DNA of 5,203 nucleotides from Planctomycetaceae bacterium (lineage in GTDB: Bacteria; Planctomycetota; Planctomycetia; Pirellulales; Thermoguttaceae). Below the pieces are notes generated by a model. It ran no database searches and was not told where the DNA came from. It saw nothing but the letters and a program-made list of their open reading frames with translations. Shown piece after piece: positions 1 through 5,003 of this stretch. Both the position numbers and the translations under genes were made by a program. The stretch covers positions 1 through 5,203 of the forward strand of contig WRMR01000368.1 of the NCBI GenBank assembly GCA_009776995.1, given 5' to 3'. Positions within the stretch are counted from its first letter, which is position 1, and the number at the start of each line of letters is the position of its first letter.

Positions 1-7
1 CCGAAGC

Positions 8-307
8 GACGATTTCACCGCTCCAAGTGGCAACATCACCGCTCCAAGTGACGATTTTACCGTTAAAAAAGGCAACATCACCGCTCCCTGGCGATGATTT
101 CATCGCTCAAAGTGCGAACATCACCGCTCCCTGGCGATGATTTCACCGCTCAAAGTGCGAACATCACCGCTCCCTGGCGATGATTTCACCGCTCAAAGTG
201 CGAACATCACCGCTCCCTGGCGATGATTTCACCGCTCAAAGTGCGAACATCACCGCTCCTTAGCGATGATTTCACCGCTCCAAGTGCCAACATCACCGCT
301 TCGGGTG
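8..307. repeat. Tandem array of 43-bp units built from 21/22-bp half-units
   Basis: Full units start at 8, 50, 93, 136, 179, 222 and 265. From 50 onward the period is exactly 43 bp. The three units starting at 136, 179 and 222 are nearly identical, and the outer ones are diverged. Inside each unit the core TCACCGCTC occurs twice, so the core (or a clear variant) recurs at 15, 36, 57, 78, 100, 121, 143, 164, 186, 207, 229, 250, 272 and 293, with spacing of 21 or 22 bp. Forty-three is not a multiple of three, so open frames crossing the array are by-products and it is not a repetitive protein. It lacks the separate unique spacers of a CRISPR array. The function is unknown. It sits immediately downstream of the thiF-like gene and may continue beyond the left edge. 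Confidence 0.93.
77..270 (-). other. Five identical-stem hairpins within the repeat array
   Basis: At 77-98, 120-141, 163-184, 206-227 and 249-270 an 8-base arm ATCACCGC is followed by a 6-base loop and the arm GCGATGAT. On the plus strand this leaves one C-A mismatch. In RNA copied from the minus strand the same position is a G-U wobble, so all eight positions pair. The last copy has a changed loop (TCCTTA instead of TCCCTG) but the same stem. A minus-strand transcript running past thiF would carry all five. Whether such RNA exists is inference, and the identity of the stems may simply reflect recent duplication. Confidence 0.5.
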
Positions 308-468
308 GCAACACTTCAAGTTCATGGTTTCAGAATTCAAATCCCGTATCCTTTTCGATCCGCCGATTTGCCAACCCTTCCGAAGCCGGCAACACAATCC
401 GGGCACGTTCCTTCAGCGAATCTCCTGATGACGCATGGATGTTCGAGTCTCCCTTGCATCGGTAAAAT
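308..468. other. Unassigned segment between the repeat array and thiF
   Basis: This 161-bp stretch starts with decayed repeat sequence (a GGCAACA echo near 307) and then becomes unique. Short open frames cross it on both strands, including a 40-codon minus-strand frame at 337-459 with a Cys-Pro-Asp-Cys motif that begins 9 bases after the thiF stop. None has a convincing ribosome binding site or a recognisable product. I see no intrinsic terminator with a T-tract for thiF here. Confidence 0.4.
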
Positions 469-1278
469 TCAAACATCCTTGATACACATTAACAGCCTCA
501 ATACCATTGTTGCCTGGTGCCCGGCACAGACAAGCACGCGCGGAGCCATTAAACCACGACCCGGCCTTGCCTCGTTTTCGCCGTCACCGCATACATAAAG
601 ATTTTTCAGCTTTCGATCTGTGCGTATCGTATTGGCGGATTCATACCCCGCCAGACCGGACGCAGCCACGATTTTTACATCCGAACGGCTTGTCAGCAAA
701 GTATTGATCAACATGGCCTTTTCTTTGGGCGAATCAAATGCCTCGCACACAATGCCGTAACCTTCAAACAACCTGTTCGCATTGGTTTCATCGATTTTGA
801 CTTGCTCTGCATGAATTGTGATATATGGGTTGATTTTCCGTAATTGCTCTGACAATGCTTCAGTTTTTGGCCTGCCTAAATGCTCGACATAATAACTCTG
901 CCTGTTTAAATTGCTTGGTTCAACAACGTCAAAATCCACAAGCAGCAGACTGCCCACGCCGATACGTGCAAGCGCAACCGCTATGTTGGAGCCGAGTCCG
1001 CCTAATCCGGCGATAGCGACTTTGCCCTGTTTTACCCGGTCATGCACCTTTGGCGTATGCCGGGCTGCCATCATTTTTTCCAATTGACGTTGCGACGGCA
1101 TGACGCCTTTTTCAATAAAAAAAACTTCATCGCCGGAACTCAGTGGATGATCCTCGTTAAGCTGATGGCCATTGAGTATCACAACCACACCGGGCTTGGA
1201 ACCGAATATGGTGTTACGGAGTGCAAGTACGGTCTTTTCCGTTGTTTCCAACTGCTCGCCGTTGAGTTCAATCTTCAT
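469..1278 (-). CDS. thiF: ThiF-family sulfur-carrier adenylyltransferase with N-terminal ThiS-like domain
   Basis: The 269-residue product has two parts. Residues 1-60 form a small ubiquitin-like (ThiS/MoaD-type) fold. Residues 66-265 are an E1-like adenylating domain. Visible motifs are the nucleotide-binding GLGGLGSN (91-98), the DFDVVEPSNLNRQ segment (115-127) with the ATP-contacting Asp and Arg, Lys138 in GRPKTEAL, and Asp182 in EAFDSP. Known relatives activate the C-terminus of ThiS as an acyl-adenylate, so that sulfur can be loaded for the thiazole half of thiamine. The N-terminal domain lacks a terminal Gly-Gly and continues straight into the enzyme, so it cannot itself be the adenylated carrier. 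The layout and length match the stand-alone ThiF type common in anaerobes. No thiS, thiG or thiH is nearby, so the true partner is unknown. The ATG at 1278 begins the ubiquitin-like strand cleanly, but its ribosome site is weak (GGATG at 9 to 13 bases upstream). It lies 122 bp downstream of the porin gene on the same strand. The symbol reflects family, not proven substrate. Confidence 0.9.
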   Translation of the reverse strand: MKIELNGEQLETTEKTVLALRNTIFGSKPGVVVILNGHQLNEDHPLSSGDEVFFIEKGVMPSQRQLEKMMAARHTPKVHDRVKQGKVAIAGLGGLGSNIAVALARIGVGSLLLVDFDVVEPSNLNRQSYYVEHLGRPKTEALSEQLRKINPYITIHAEQVKIDETNANRLFEGYGIVCEAFDSPKEKAMLINTLLTSRSDVKIVAASGLAGYESANTIRTDRKLKNLYVCGDGENEARPGRGLMAPRVLVCAGHQATMVLRLLMCIKDV

Positions 1279-1400
1279 GCGTCAATCACATCCGAAAAAA
1301 CACGTAACAGTCCCGGTGATTTCATGCCAAGCCGACAAAATGTTTGAAGCCTTAATCACTTTCGTACCTTTGTTTTCTTTTCAGGAAATCCCCACACTCG

Positions 1401-2807
1401 TCAAAACGCGATGCGACAGCTCATTCCAAGGTAGTCGCCCGTTGGGTGGAAAGATTTGCCGACGTAACGGGCGTCGGTCATATCGTGAATATAATTGACA
1501 GCCCATTTGACCTGGGGGTTCCAATACCAGTTCAAAGCCACGCCGATTTGATGGTTCGTCATCCGGTCATCGGCATTTGCCAATGATGCGAGCGAGTTGT
1601 AAAACCCGTACATGGTCGCCAGTTCCCAAGCCCCATATCCGGATGGCCAATTGACACCGCTTTGCTTCTCGAATCGTAAAGGGTGAGAGACATCGACACC
1701 GTCCCAACTGGCGGATTTCAGGTTGTATTTGCGATAATTGTTCGTGAGAAACCACCTGGCCATGACAAAGCCGCCATAATTCGTCTGGTTGCCGATATTG
1801 GCACCACTGCTTATGACATCGGCATAGTGCTGGAGAAACAGATCCGTTTGAACACAAAACCGCCCTTCCTGCCAGGCAATTTCAAAGCCTGTTTTTTGAT
1901 ACTCGTTGCTAAAAAAATTTTCCAAACTGTTGGGATTATAGACATCCCAGCCGCCCGGTCGGTTGAATGCCAATGGCCTGCTGCCGGTTGAATTAACGTA
2001 ATTGTAATACGCTCCGTAAAGGAACAGACTGTGTCCGTCCCGGCAAAACACCGGAGCGAACGTCATCCGCGTATTGAGGACGATTCCCTGGTTATCGTCT
2101 TTCTGATAGTGTATGTCGCTAATATTGGTCGCGTTATAGACGCCAAAGAACAGGCGAAGCCGATCTTCGGCAAACAAATGGCGGGATGTGATCCCCAACC
2201 TTCGTGACATGAAGTGCTGCCCGGCAGGAGCCGGAGCTTCCATGAACGTGTAGTGTGGCGCAGGGATGCAAATTTCGGAACCGGCATCTTCCACATACTG
2301 ATGTCCAATACGCACGTATTGCAAAATCGGCACGTTCTGGGTGCCCAGAAAGACATCCTTGTAACTGGCATTAAAATTGGTGTTTTTCTCAAGGCCAAGA
2401 TCAAATCTGTAATCAAGAAAACCATAGCCCGTCCCGGACGTCATAAGGCGGGCTTCGCGAAAACCAAATCCGTTTTGCGTATCGACATTGACGCCTCTGG
2501 CCGTATCCAACCCGTCCCAATTGTTGTTCATGGCAGTAACATAGTCCATGAAAACCAAAGCACCCACTTTGGGTGGCGTCCAACCCTTGCTTGCATCCGG
2601 CTTGTCAGCCTTTACCGCAAGTTGGCTTTTCAGGAACTCGATTTCCCTTGCCAGTCCATCCCGTTGGTCTTCTACGGTTATTGGCTGCATGGGCGCAAAG
2701 TATGTCGTCCCATACTCCACCGCAGTCTGTGAATATGTACTTAATGTCCCGGCAAGATACAAAAGTACCGTAACAAAACCGGTAAATCCCTTACCAATGC
2801 TTTGCAT
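1401..2807 (-). CDS. Outer-membrane porin, phosphate-selective porin O/P type
   Basis: The 468-residue protein begins with a signal peptide (hydrophobic core about 9-22, likely cleavage near 26-28). A short heptad-like helix follows at 46-65 (LAREIEFLKSQL), then a long region rich in aromatic and alternating residues typical of a beta-barrel. Family-like landmarks are GFGFREARL at 113-121, the YVRIGHQ segment at 164-170 and, near the end, GVALNWYWNP at 422-431, which resembles the conserved late strands of OprO/OprP porins. The last residue is Phe, as in the C-terminal signal read by the BAM machinery. Such porins let anions or other small solutes cross the outer membrane; the solute here cannot be read from sequence. 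Four cysteines (180, 255, 318, 464) are more than usual for a barrel. The start is secure: AGGAGGAGG lies just upstream of the ATG. A TTGACT at 2880-2885 on the minus strand could be a -35 box, but I see no good -10. It lies 131 bp downstream of rrf2 and could be co-transcribed or controlled by it. Confidence 0.88.
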   Translation of the reverse strand: MQSIGKGFTGFVTVLLYLAGTLSTYSQTAVEYGTTYFAPMQPITVEDQRDGLAREIEFLKSQLAVKADKPDASKGWTPPKVGALVFMDYVTAMNNNWDGLDTARGVNVDTQNGFGFREARLMTSGTGYGFLDYRFDLGLEKNTNFNASYKDVFLGTQNVPILQYVRIGHQYVEDAGSEICIPAPHYTFMEAPAPAGQHFMSRRLGITSRHLFAEDRLRLFFGVYNATNISDIHYQKDDNQGIVLNTRMTFAPVFCRDGHSLFLYGAYYNYVNSTGSRPLAFNRPGGWDVYNPNSLENFFSNEYQKTGFEIAWQEGRFCVQTDLFLQHYADVISSGANIGNQTNYGGFVMARWFLTNNYRKYNLKSASWDGVDVSHPLRFEKQSGVNWPSGYGAWELATMYGFYNSLASLANADDRMTNHQIGVALNWYWNPQVKWAVNYIHDMTDARYVGKSFHPTGDYLGMSCRIAF

Positions 2808-2818
2808 ATCCTCCTCCT
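2808..2818 (-). promoter_or_regulatory. Strong Shine-Dalgarno of the porin gene
   Basis: Read on the minus strand the bases before the porin ATG include AGGAGGAGG, an extended match to the anti-Shine-Dalgarno sequence. It fixes the start codon at 2807 and stands out because the other genes in this window have only weak ribosome sites. High translation would suit an abundant outer-membrane protein. Confidence 0.85.
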
Positions 2819-2901
2819 ATGCTTTTGAAAAACTCATGTTGATTTTGATACTGCGACTTGAAAGCTACAGAATCAGACAAGTCAAATCATTTTTTAGAAA
2901 C

Positions 2902-2912
2902 GAATTGTATTC
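2902..2912. promoter_or_regulatory. Small palindrome upstream of the porin gene
   Basis: GAAT and ATTC flank a 3-base centre (TGT) in the gap between rrf2 and the porin. The site lies about 17 bp upstream, in the direction of transcription, of the TTGACT candidate -35 box. Its position suits an operator, but an 8-base palindrome in AT-rich DNA can occur by chance, and no binding protein is indicated. Confidence 0.25.
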
Positions 2913-2938
2913 TATTGGGGGGAGAAGGGGACAGCATT

Positions 2939-3343
2939 TTACAATTTCAGTAAGTCTTGCAATGTTACGGAATTCACATAATTATCAATCACTTGGTAAA
3001 GCCCTTTCCAAAAACCAAGTGTTTTACAGTATTGACTGTGTTCACATTGATTGACATCATCTAGCAGACATGCGACAGGTGCCAGTTTGCCTTCAATTGC
3101 GCGTAATATTTCACCGACTGTATATTGATCGGGTGTTTTTGACAGCATGTATCCGCCGCCGGAACCGCGTCCGCTGCGCAATAACCCTGCTCTTGTAAGG
3201 TTCGTCACGATTTGCTCCAAATACTTGAGCGATATTCCTTGACGCTCTGAAATATCCTTAATAGGAATCCATTCGTCAACACTATGCTCCGCAATATCGA
3301 TCATCATTCTTAATGCGTATCGGCCTTTCGTGGATACCTTCAT
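2939..3343 (-). CDS. Rrf2-family transcriptional regulator with a cysteine triad
   Basis: The 134-residue product starts with the family hallmark MKVSTKGRYALRMM. It carries a winged helix-turn-helix: a recognition region ISLKYLEQIVTNL at about 37-49, then the wing segment GRGSGGGYMLS at about 58-68. A dimerisation helix follows (VGEILRAIEG, near 76-85). Three cysteines lie at about 92, 100 and 106, spaced CX7CX5C, in the region where IscR, NsrR and RsrR bind an Fe-S cluster. IscR itself has CX5CX5C, so cluster binding is plausible but not certain. CymR-like members, which sense cysteine supply through a partner protein, are the other main possibility. Length is normal for the family. The ATG at 3343 is chosen because the conserved N-terminus begins there; the ribosome site is weak (GGATTAG). 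It is divergent from the histidine-rich membrane protein and upstream of the porin and thiF, so any of these could be targets. Confidence 0.93.
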   Translation of the reverse strand: MKVSTKGRYALRMMIDIAEHSVDEWIPIKDISERQGISLKYLEQIVTNLTRAGLLRSGRGSGGGYMLSKTPDQYTVGEILRAIEGKLAPVACLLDDVNQCEHSQYCKTLGFWKGLYQVIDNYVNSVTLQDLLKL

Positions 3344-3360
3344 AAGTCTAATCCAGTGAT

Positions 3361-3388
3361 ACTATAGGTTTTGTATGATTTCAAGCAA
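3361..3388 (-). promoter_or_regulatory. Candidate sigma-70-type promoter of rrf2
   Basis: On the minus strand TTGCTT (3383-3388) and TATAGT (3361-3366) are separated by 16 bp, close to the consensus housekeeping promoter. A start point near 3354 would leave a leader of about 11 bases. The imperfect palindrome ATAC-N10-GTAT (3359-3376) overlaps the -10 box, a position typical of an autoregulatory operator. The operator role is inference. Confidence 0.5.
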
Positions 3389-3411
3389 ACATAAAATTCC
3401 ACATAAGCAAA
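3383..3411. repeat. Direct repeat AAGCAAA spaced two helical turns apart in the divergent promoter region
   Basis: AAGCAAA occurs at 3383-3389 and again at 3405-3411, exactly 22 bp apart, between rrf2 and the divergent membrane-protein gene. The first copy overlaps the candidate rrf2 -35 box. Same-face spacing suits a regulator that binds as repeated units, but two 7-base copies in AT-rich DNA are weak evidence alone. Confidence 0.3.
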
Positions 3412-3463
3412 TAGTTTACCAGGAAATCGGTATCACGTCCAGCCGGAATACAAAGTAGGTTTT

Positions 3464-3832
3464 TTGGCAAGAAAAACAAAATTTTCAGGATTGCAATTGA
3501 CGATATCCGCCCTGTTTTTCACGATCCTGATGGTCATGTCTCCACCAGAATCCATAAACTTCATTCCGTCGGTTTCGGCGGTTTGTGACCATATTTGGTT
3601 TCAAATTGAGCGGCAAACTTACCTTCAAGTTGCCGATCCTCACGGTCATCATCAAACCCATGTGATCGGCGAATCGGGACAAGATCACACAGCAGATCAC
3701 GAATCCGCTCATGGTCACCATCATTCAGGAAAAAACACCTCTATCGTGATTGCGGCTGTAGCGGTTTTGCTTGCCTTCACCGCCGTGTTTTATCTCAGGA
3801 ATAAAAAGAAAATCGAGACTCGTTCCGAATGA
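3464..3832 (+). CDS. Small two-helix membrane protein with a histidine-rich loop
   Basis: I do not recognise a family. The 122-residue product has a basic N-terminus (MARKTK), a hydrophobic segment at about 11-26, a loop, a second hydrophobic helix at about 93-111 and a basic tail (RNKKK, 112-116). The loop holds ten histidines between residues 60 and 87, in clusters such as PHGHH and AHGHHH with acidic residues between them. The expected topology is both ends in the cytoplasm and the loop outside the inner membrane, or a cleaved signal peptide near the SVSA at 36-39. Histidine-rich loops of this kind commonly bind Zn, Ni, Co or Cu, so metal binding is a reasonable inference but not shown. 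The gene uses TTG with a weak upstream TAGG; no closer upstream start exists in frame. A later start at the Met at residues 23 or 25 would cut into the first helix. It is divergent from rrf2, which may regulate it. Confidence 0.65.
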   Translation: MARKTKFSGLQLTISALFFTILMVMSPPESINFIPSVSAVCDHIWFQIERQTYLQVADPHGHHQTHVIGESGQDHTADHESAHGHHHSGKNTSIVIAAVAVLLAFTAVFYLRNKKKIETRSE

Positions 3833-4050
3833 AAAAGGTTTTACCCGCGAAAAGCGTTGGGCAGGGAGTTCATGTCATTTACAGTCCCGTAGTCGCTTTT
3901 TGAGGAAATGGAATCGAACGTATTGGAGAGTTTTTTGACGCGATATGCTTGGAAAACCATGATGGGAAGACCGGCTATTAAGAGTTGAAGTCGGGGGTGT
4001 AAATTCCCCGGCCCCGATTGAGGGAGTTTGAAATGACCGATTATTACGTG
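3833..4050. other. Gene-free gap with GC-rich alternative hairpins beside the IS110 remnant
   Basis: No protein gene is evident in these 218 bp. Near the recombinase end, CGGGG at 3992-3996 can pair with CCCCG at 4006-4010 (9-base loop), or TCGGGG at 3991-3996 can pair with CCCCGA at 4012-4017. The two pairings exclude each other. Because this strip directly follows the 3' end of the recombinase frame, part of it is probably the right-hand non-coding end of the IS110 element. I cannot place the element boundary. Confidence 0.4.
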
Positions 4051-4740
4051 TCACCAGGTTCGTTTTGGCGGTCGTTTGGTGAAGTCATGGTTGTCTTTCA
4101 TCAGACGCCAGATGACACGAGCCAACTTGTGTGCCACGGCGATCATCGCGTAACGGTAGCCTCTGTGGGTATGACGTTCGAAGATACGATTGAAATCATG
4201 ATGCTTTTTGCAGACCGTGACGGCCGACATGTACATCGCCCAGCGCAACAGCGGCGAGCCGCGTTTGCTGATGGGGGTACGGCCTTGAATGCTGTCGCCG
4301 GATTTGTATTCGCTGGGGTCGAGGCCGCAAAAGGCCGAGTATTTTTCCGGCCCGGCGAACATCGTCACGTCGCCGCTTTCGGCAAGGATCGTCGCGGCAA
4401 GTTTCGTGCCGATGCCAAGCGAAGTGATCGGGCACGGCGTTTCCGTCATTCGTTTTCGCAGTTCGACATTAACTTCCTTGACTTGCTTTTCCACGAAGTC
4501 AAGAAAATCAGCGATCATGCGAAACTGGTGGTTGACGGTTTCATCGCCTTGTTGTGTTCCAATCGATTCTTTGGCACGACTCAAAAGCAAATCGATTTTT
4601 TCCTGCGAAAACCTTTTGCGACTTGCCTGTTCGAGAACGGTTTGAACCAACTTTCGATTGCCGATCAGCGAACAAGGTGTAATACCGACATCGCGAACCA
4701 ACTGCCGGATCGACGAAAGGAACGGTTTGCTGAAAATGCC
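4051..4740 (-). pseudogene. 5'-truncated IS110-family recombinase (C-terminal part)
   Basis: The frame encodes the middle and C-terminal part of an IS110/IS116/IS902-type recombinase. It opens in family-like sequence at GIFSKPFLSS (codons from 4740) and ends at the stop at 4051. A helix-hairpin-helix-like stretch (PITSLGIGTKLAATILAE) is followed by GPEKYSAFCGLDP, the YKSGDS motif whose serine matches the catalytic serine of the transposase domain, then ISKRGSPLLRWAMY and the late HKLARVIWRLMK helix. Intact members are roughly 300-400 residues and begin with a RuvC-like DEDD domain; that domain is absent. The frame stays open upstream to a stop at 4825-4827, but the intervening residues do not look like the family and include no ATG, GTG or TTG. 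The first usable start is an internal TTG at 4701, which lies inside the conserved region. The element can therefore not be active alone. It is probably a relic, or one end of a rearrangement. Confidence 0.85.
4051..4740 (-). mobile_element. IS110-family insertion sequence remnant
   Basis: Extent is given for the recognisable coding part only. IS110 elements lack the long terminal inverted repeats of most insertion sequences and use a structured non-coding RNA from one end to choose their target, so the ends cannot be drawn from sequence alone. The left part of the element with the RuvC domain, and the upstream non-coding end, are missing. The downstream side may extend into the 3833-4050 gap. 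Confidence 0.7.
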
Positions 4741-4746
4741 TTCAAC

Positions 4747-4763
4747 CCCCGCTTCGGGCGGGG
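4747..4763. repeat. GC-rich hairpin at the recombinase break point
   Basis: CCCCGC (4747-4752) and GCGGGG (4758-4763) form a perfect 6-bp stem around a 5-base loop. It begins only 7 bp upstream of the first recognisable IS110 codon, so it marks the truncation point closely. No T-tract follows on either strand, which argues against a terminator. Confidence 0.55.
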
Positions 4764-4809
4764 AAACTGATGCGTTTTTCCGGTCAGATGCCGCGAAAAT
4801 CCATGCGGT

Positions 4810-4847
4810 AAAAAATTCCCAGCTTCACAAAGTGGAATATCTGGGAA
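4810..4847 (-). terminator. Intrinsic terminator reading leftward
   Basis: On the minus strand, arms TTCCCAG and CTGGGAA (plus-strand positions 4841-4847 and 4816-4822) enclose a smaller inner stem, TTCCAC with GTGAA and one bulged base. The hairpin is followed directly by six T residues (4810-4815 on the plus strand). Stem plus T-tract is the classic Rho-independent form. It would end transcripts entering from the right, such as one carrying the tRNA-like element, and would keep them out of the IS110 remnant. Confidence 0.65.
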
Positions 4848-4884
4848 AAAGAGGGAAAACCTGACGTCACAAAACACGTCACCT

Positions 4885-4914
4885 GAGCATATTTCGAGCT
4901 TTCAAAATATGCTC
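4885..4914. repeat. Perfect 10-bp inverted repeat
   Basis: GAGCATATTT (4885-4894) and AAATATGCTC (4905-4914) flank a 10-base loop. On the plus strand only a short TTT follows, so it is at best a weak terminator. Just to the left are a TGACGTCA palindrome (4862-4869) and a second ACGTCAC copy at 4876-4882. An operator or an AT-rich terminator stem are both possible. Confidence 0.55.
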
Positions 4915-4927
4915 TTTGCTTGTCGCA

Positions 4928-4950
4928 AGTCTTTTTACAGAAAAGACTTA
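4928..4950. repeat. Perfect 9-bp inverted repeat beside the tRNA-like 3' end
   Basis: AAGTCTTTT (4928-4936) and AAAAGACTT (4942-4950) flank a 5-base loop. On the minus strand it starts just after the tRNA-like acceptor end and a run of T residues (4950-4954). The position fits a 3' processing or termination structure for that RNA, although no T-tract follows the stem in that direction. Confidence 0.6.
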
Positions 4951-4954
4951 AAAA

Positions 4955-5003
4955 CACGCCCGACAGGATTCGAACCTGTAACCCTCGGTTCCGAAGAACG
5001 GAG
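4955..5003 (-). tRNA. tRNA-like 3' portion (T arm and acceptor strand), 5' half not found
   Basis: On the minus strand, a perfect 5-bp T stem and canonical loop ACAGG-TTCGAAT-CCTGT (4963-4979) is followed by an acceptor 3' strand CGGGCGT (4956-4962) and G at 4955. No CCA is encoded. Just 5' of it, arms CTCCGTTC and GAACCGAG (4984-5003) fold around a TTCG tetraloop with one C-C mismatch. That segment resembles an altered anticodon arm, with 20 bases instead of the usual 17. The 3' end is most like tRNA-Arg of many bacteria, but I find no matching acceptor 5' strand (ACGCCCG or similar) or D arm within the next 200 bases. It may be a tRNA fragment, a decayed gene, an attachment-site copy left by an integrating element, or the 3' end of an interrupted or tmRNA-like RNA whose 5' end lies outside the window. 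Confidence 0.4.

Noticed and set aside
1..307. CRISPR array
   Set aside because: The sequence between cores is itself repeated, there are no unique spacers, and no cas genes are present.
337..459. Minus-strand 40-codon frame with a CPDC motif just after thiF
   Set aside because: It has no ribosome binding site and no recognised family, and such short frames are expected by chance. It would be reconsidered if conserved downstream of thiF in relatives.
223..598. Plus-strand open frames of 80 and 110 codons over the repeat array and thiF end
   Set aside because: They arise from the 43-bp repeats, whose length is not a multiple of three, and then run antisense into the thiF coding region. Neither has a ribosome site or a recognisable product.
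1279..1400. GTGATT/AATCAC inverted repeat between the porin and thiF as a terminator
   Set aside because: The stem is only 6 bp with a loop of more than 30 bases and no T-tract follows it in the direction of transcription.
2214..3054. Plus-strand frames of 172 and 168 codons
   Set aside because: They are antisense shadows of the porin and rrf2 genes, with no domain recognised.
4018..4770. Plus-strand 250-codon frame with an upstream AGGGAG
   Set aside because: It is wholly antisense to the IS110 recombinase, whose motifs are clear, and its translation has no protein-like features I recognise. Long antisense frames over coding DNA are common.
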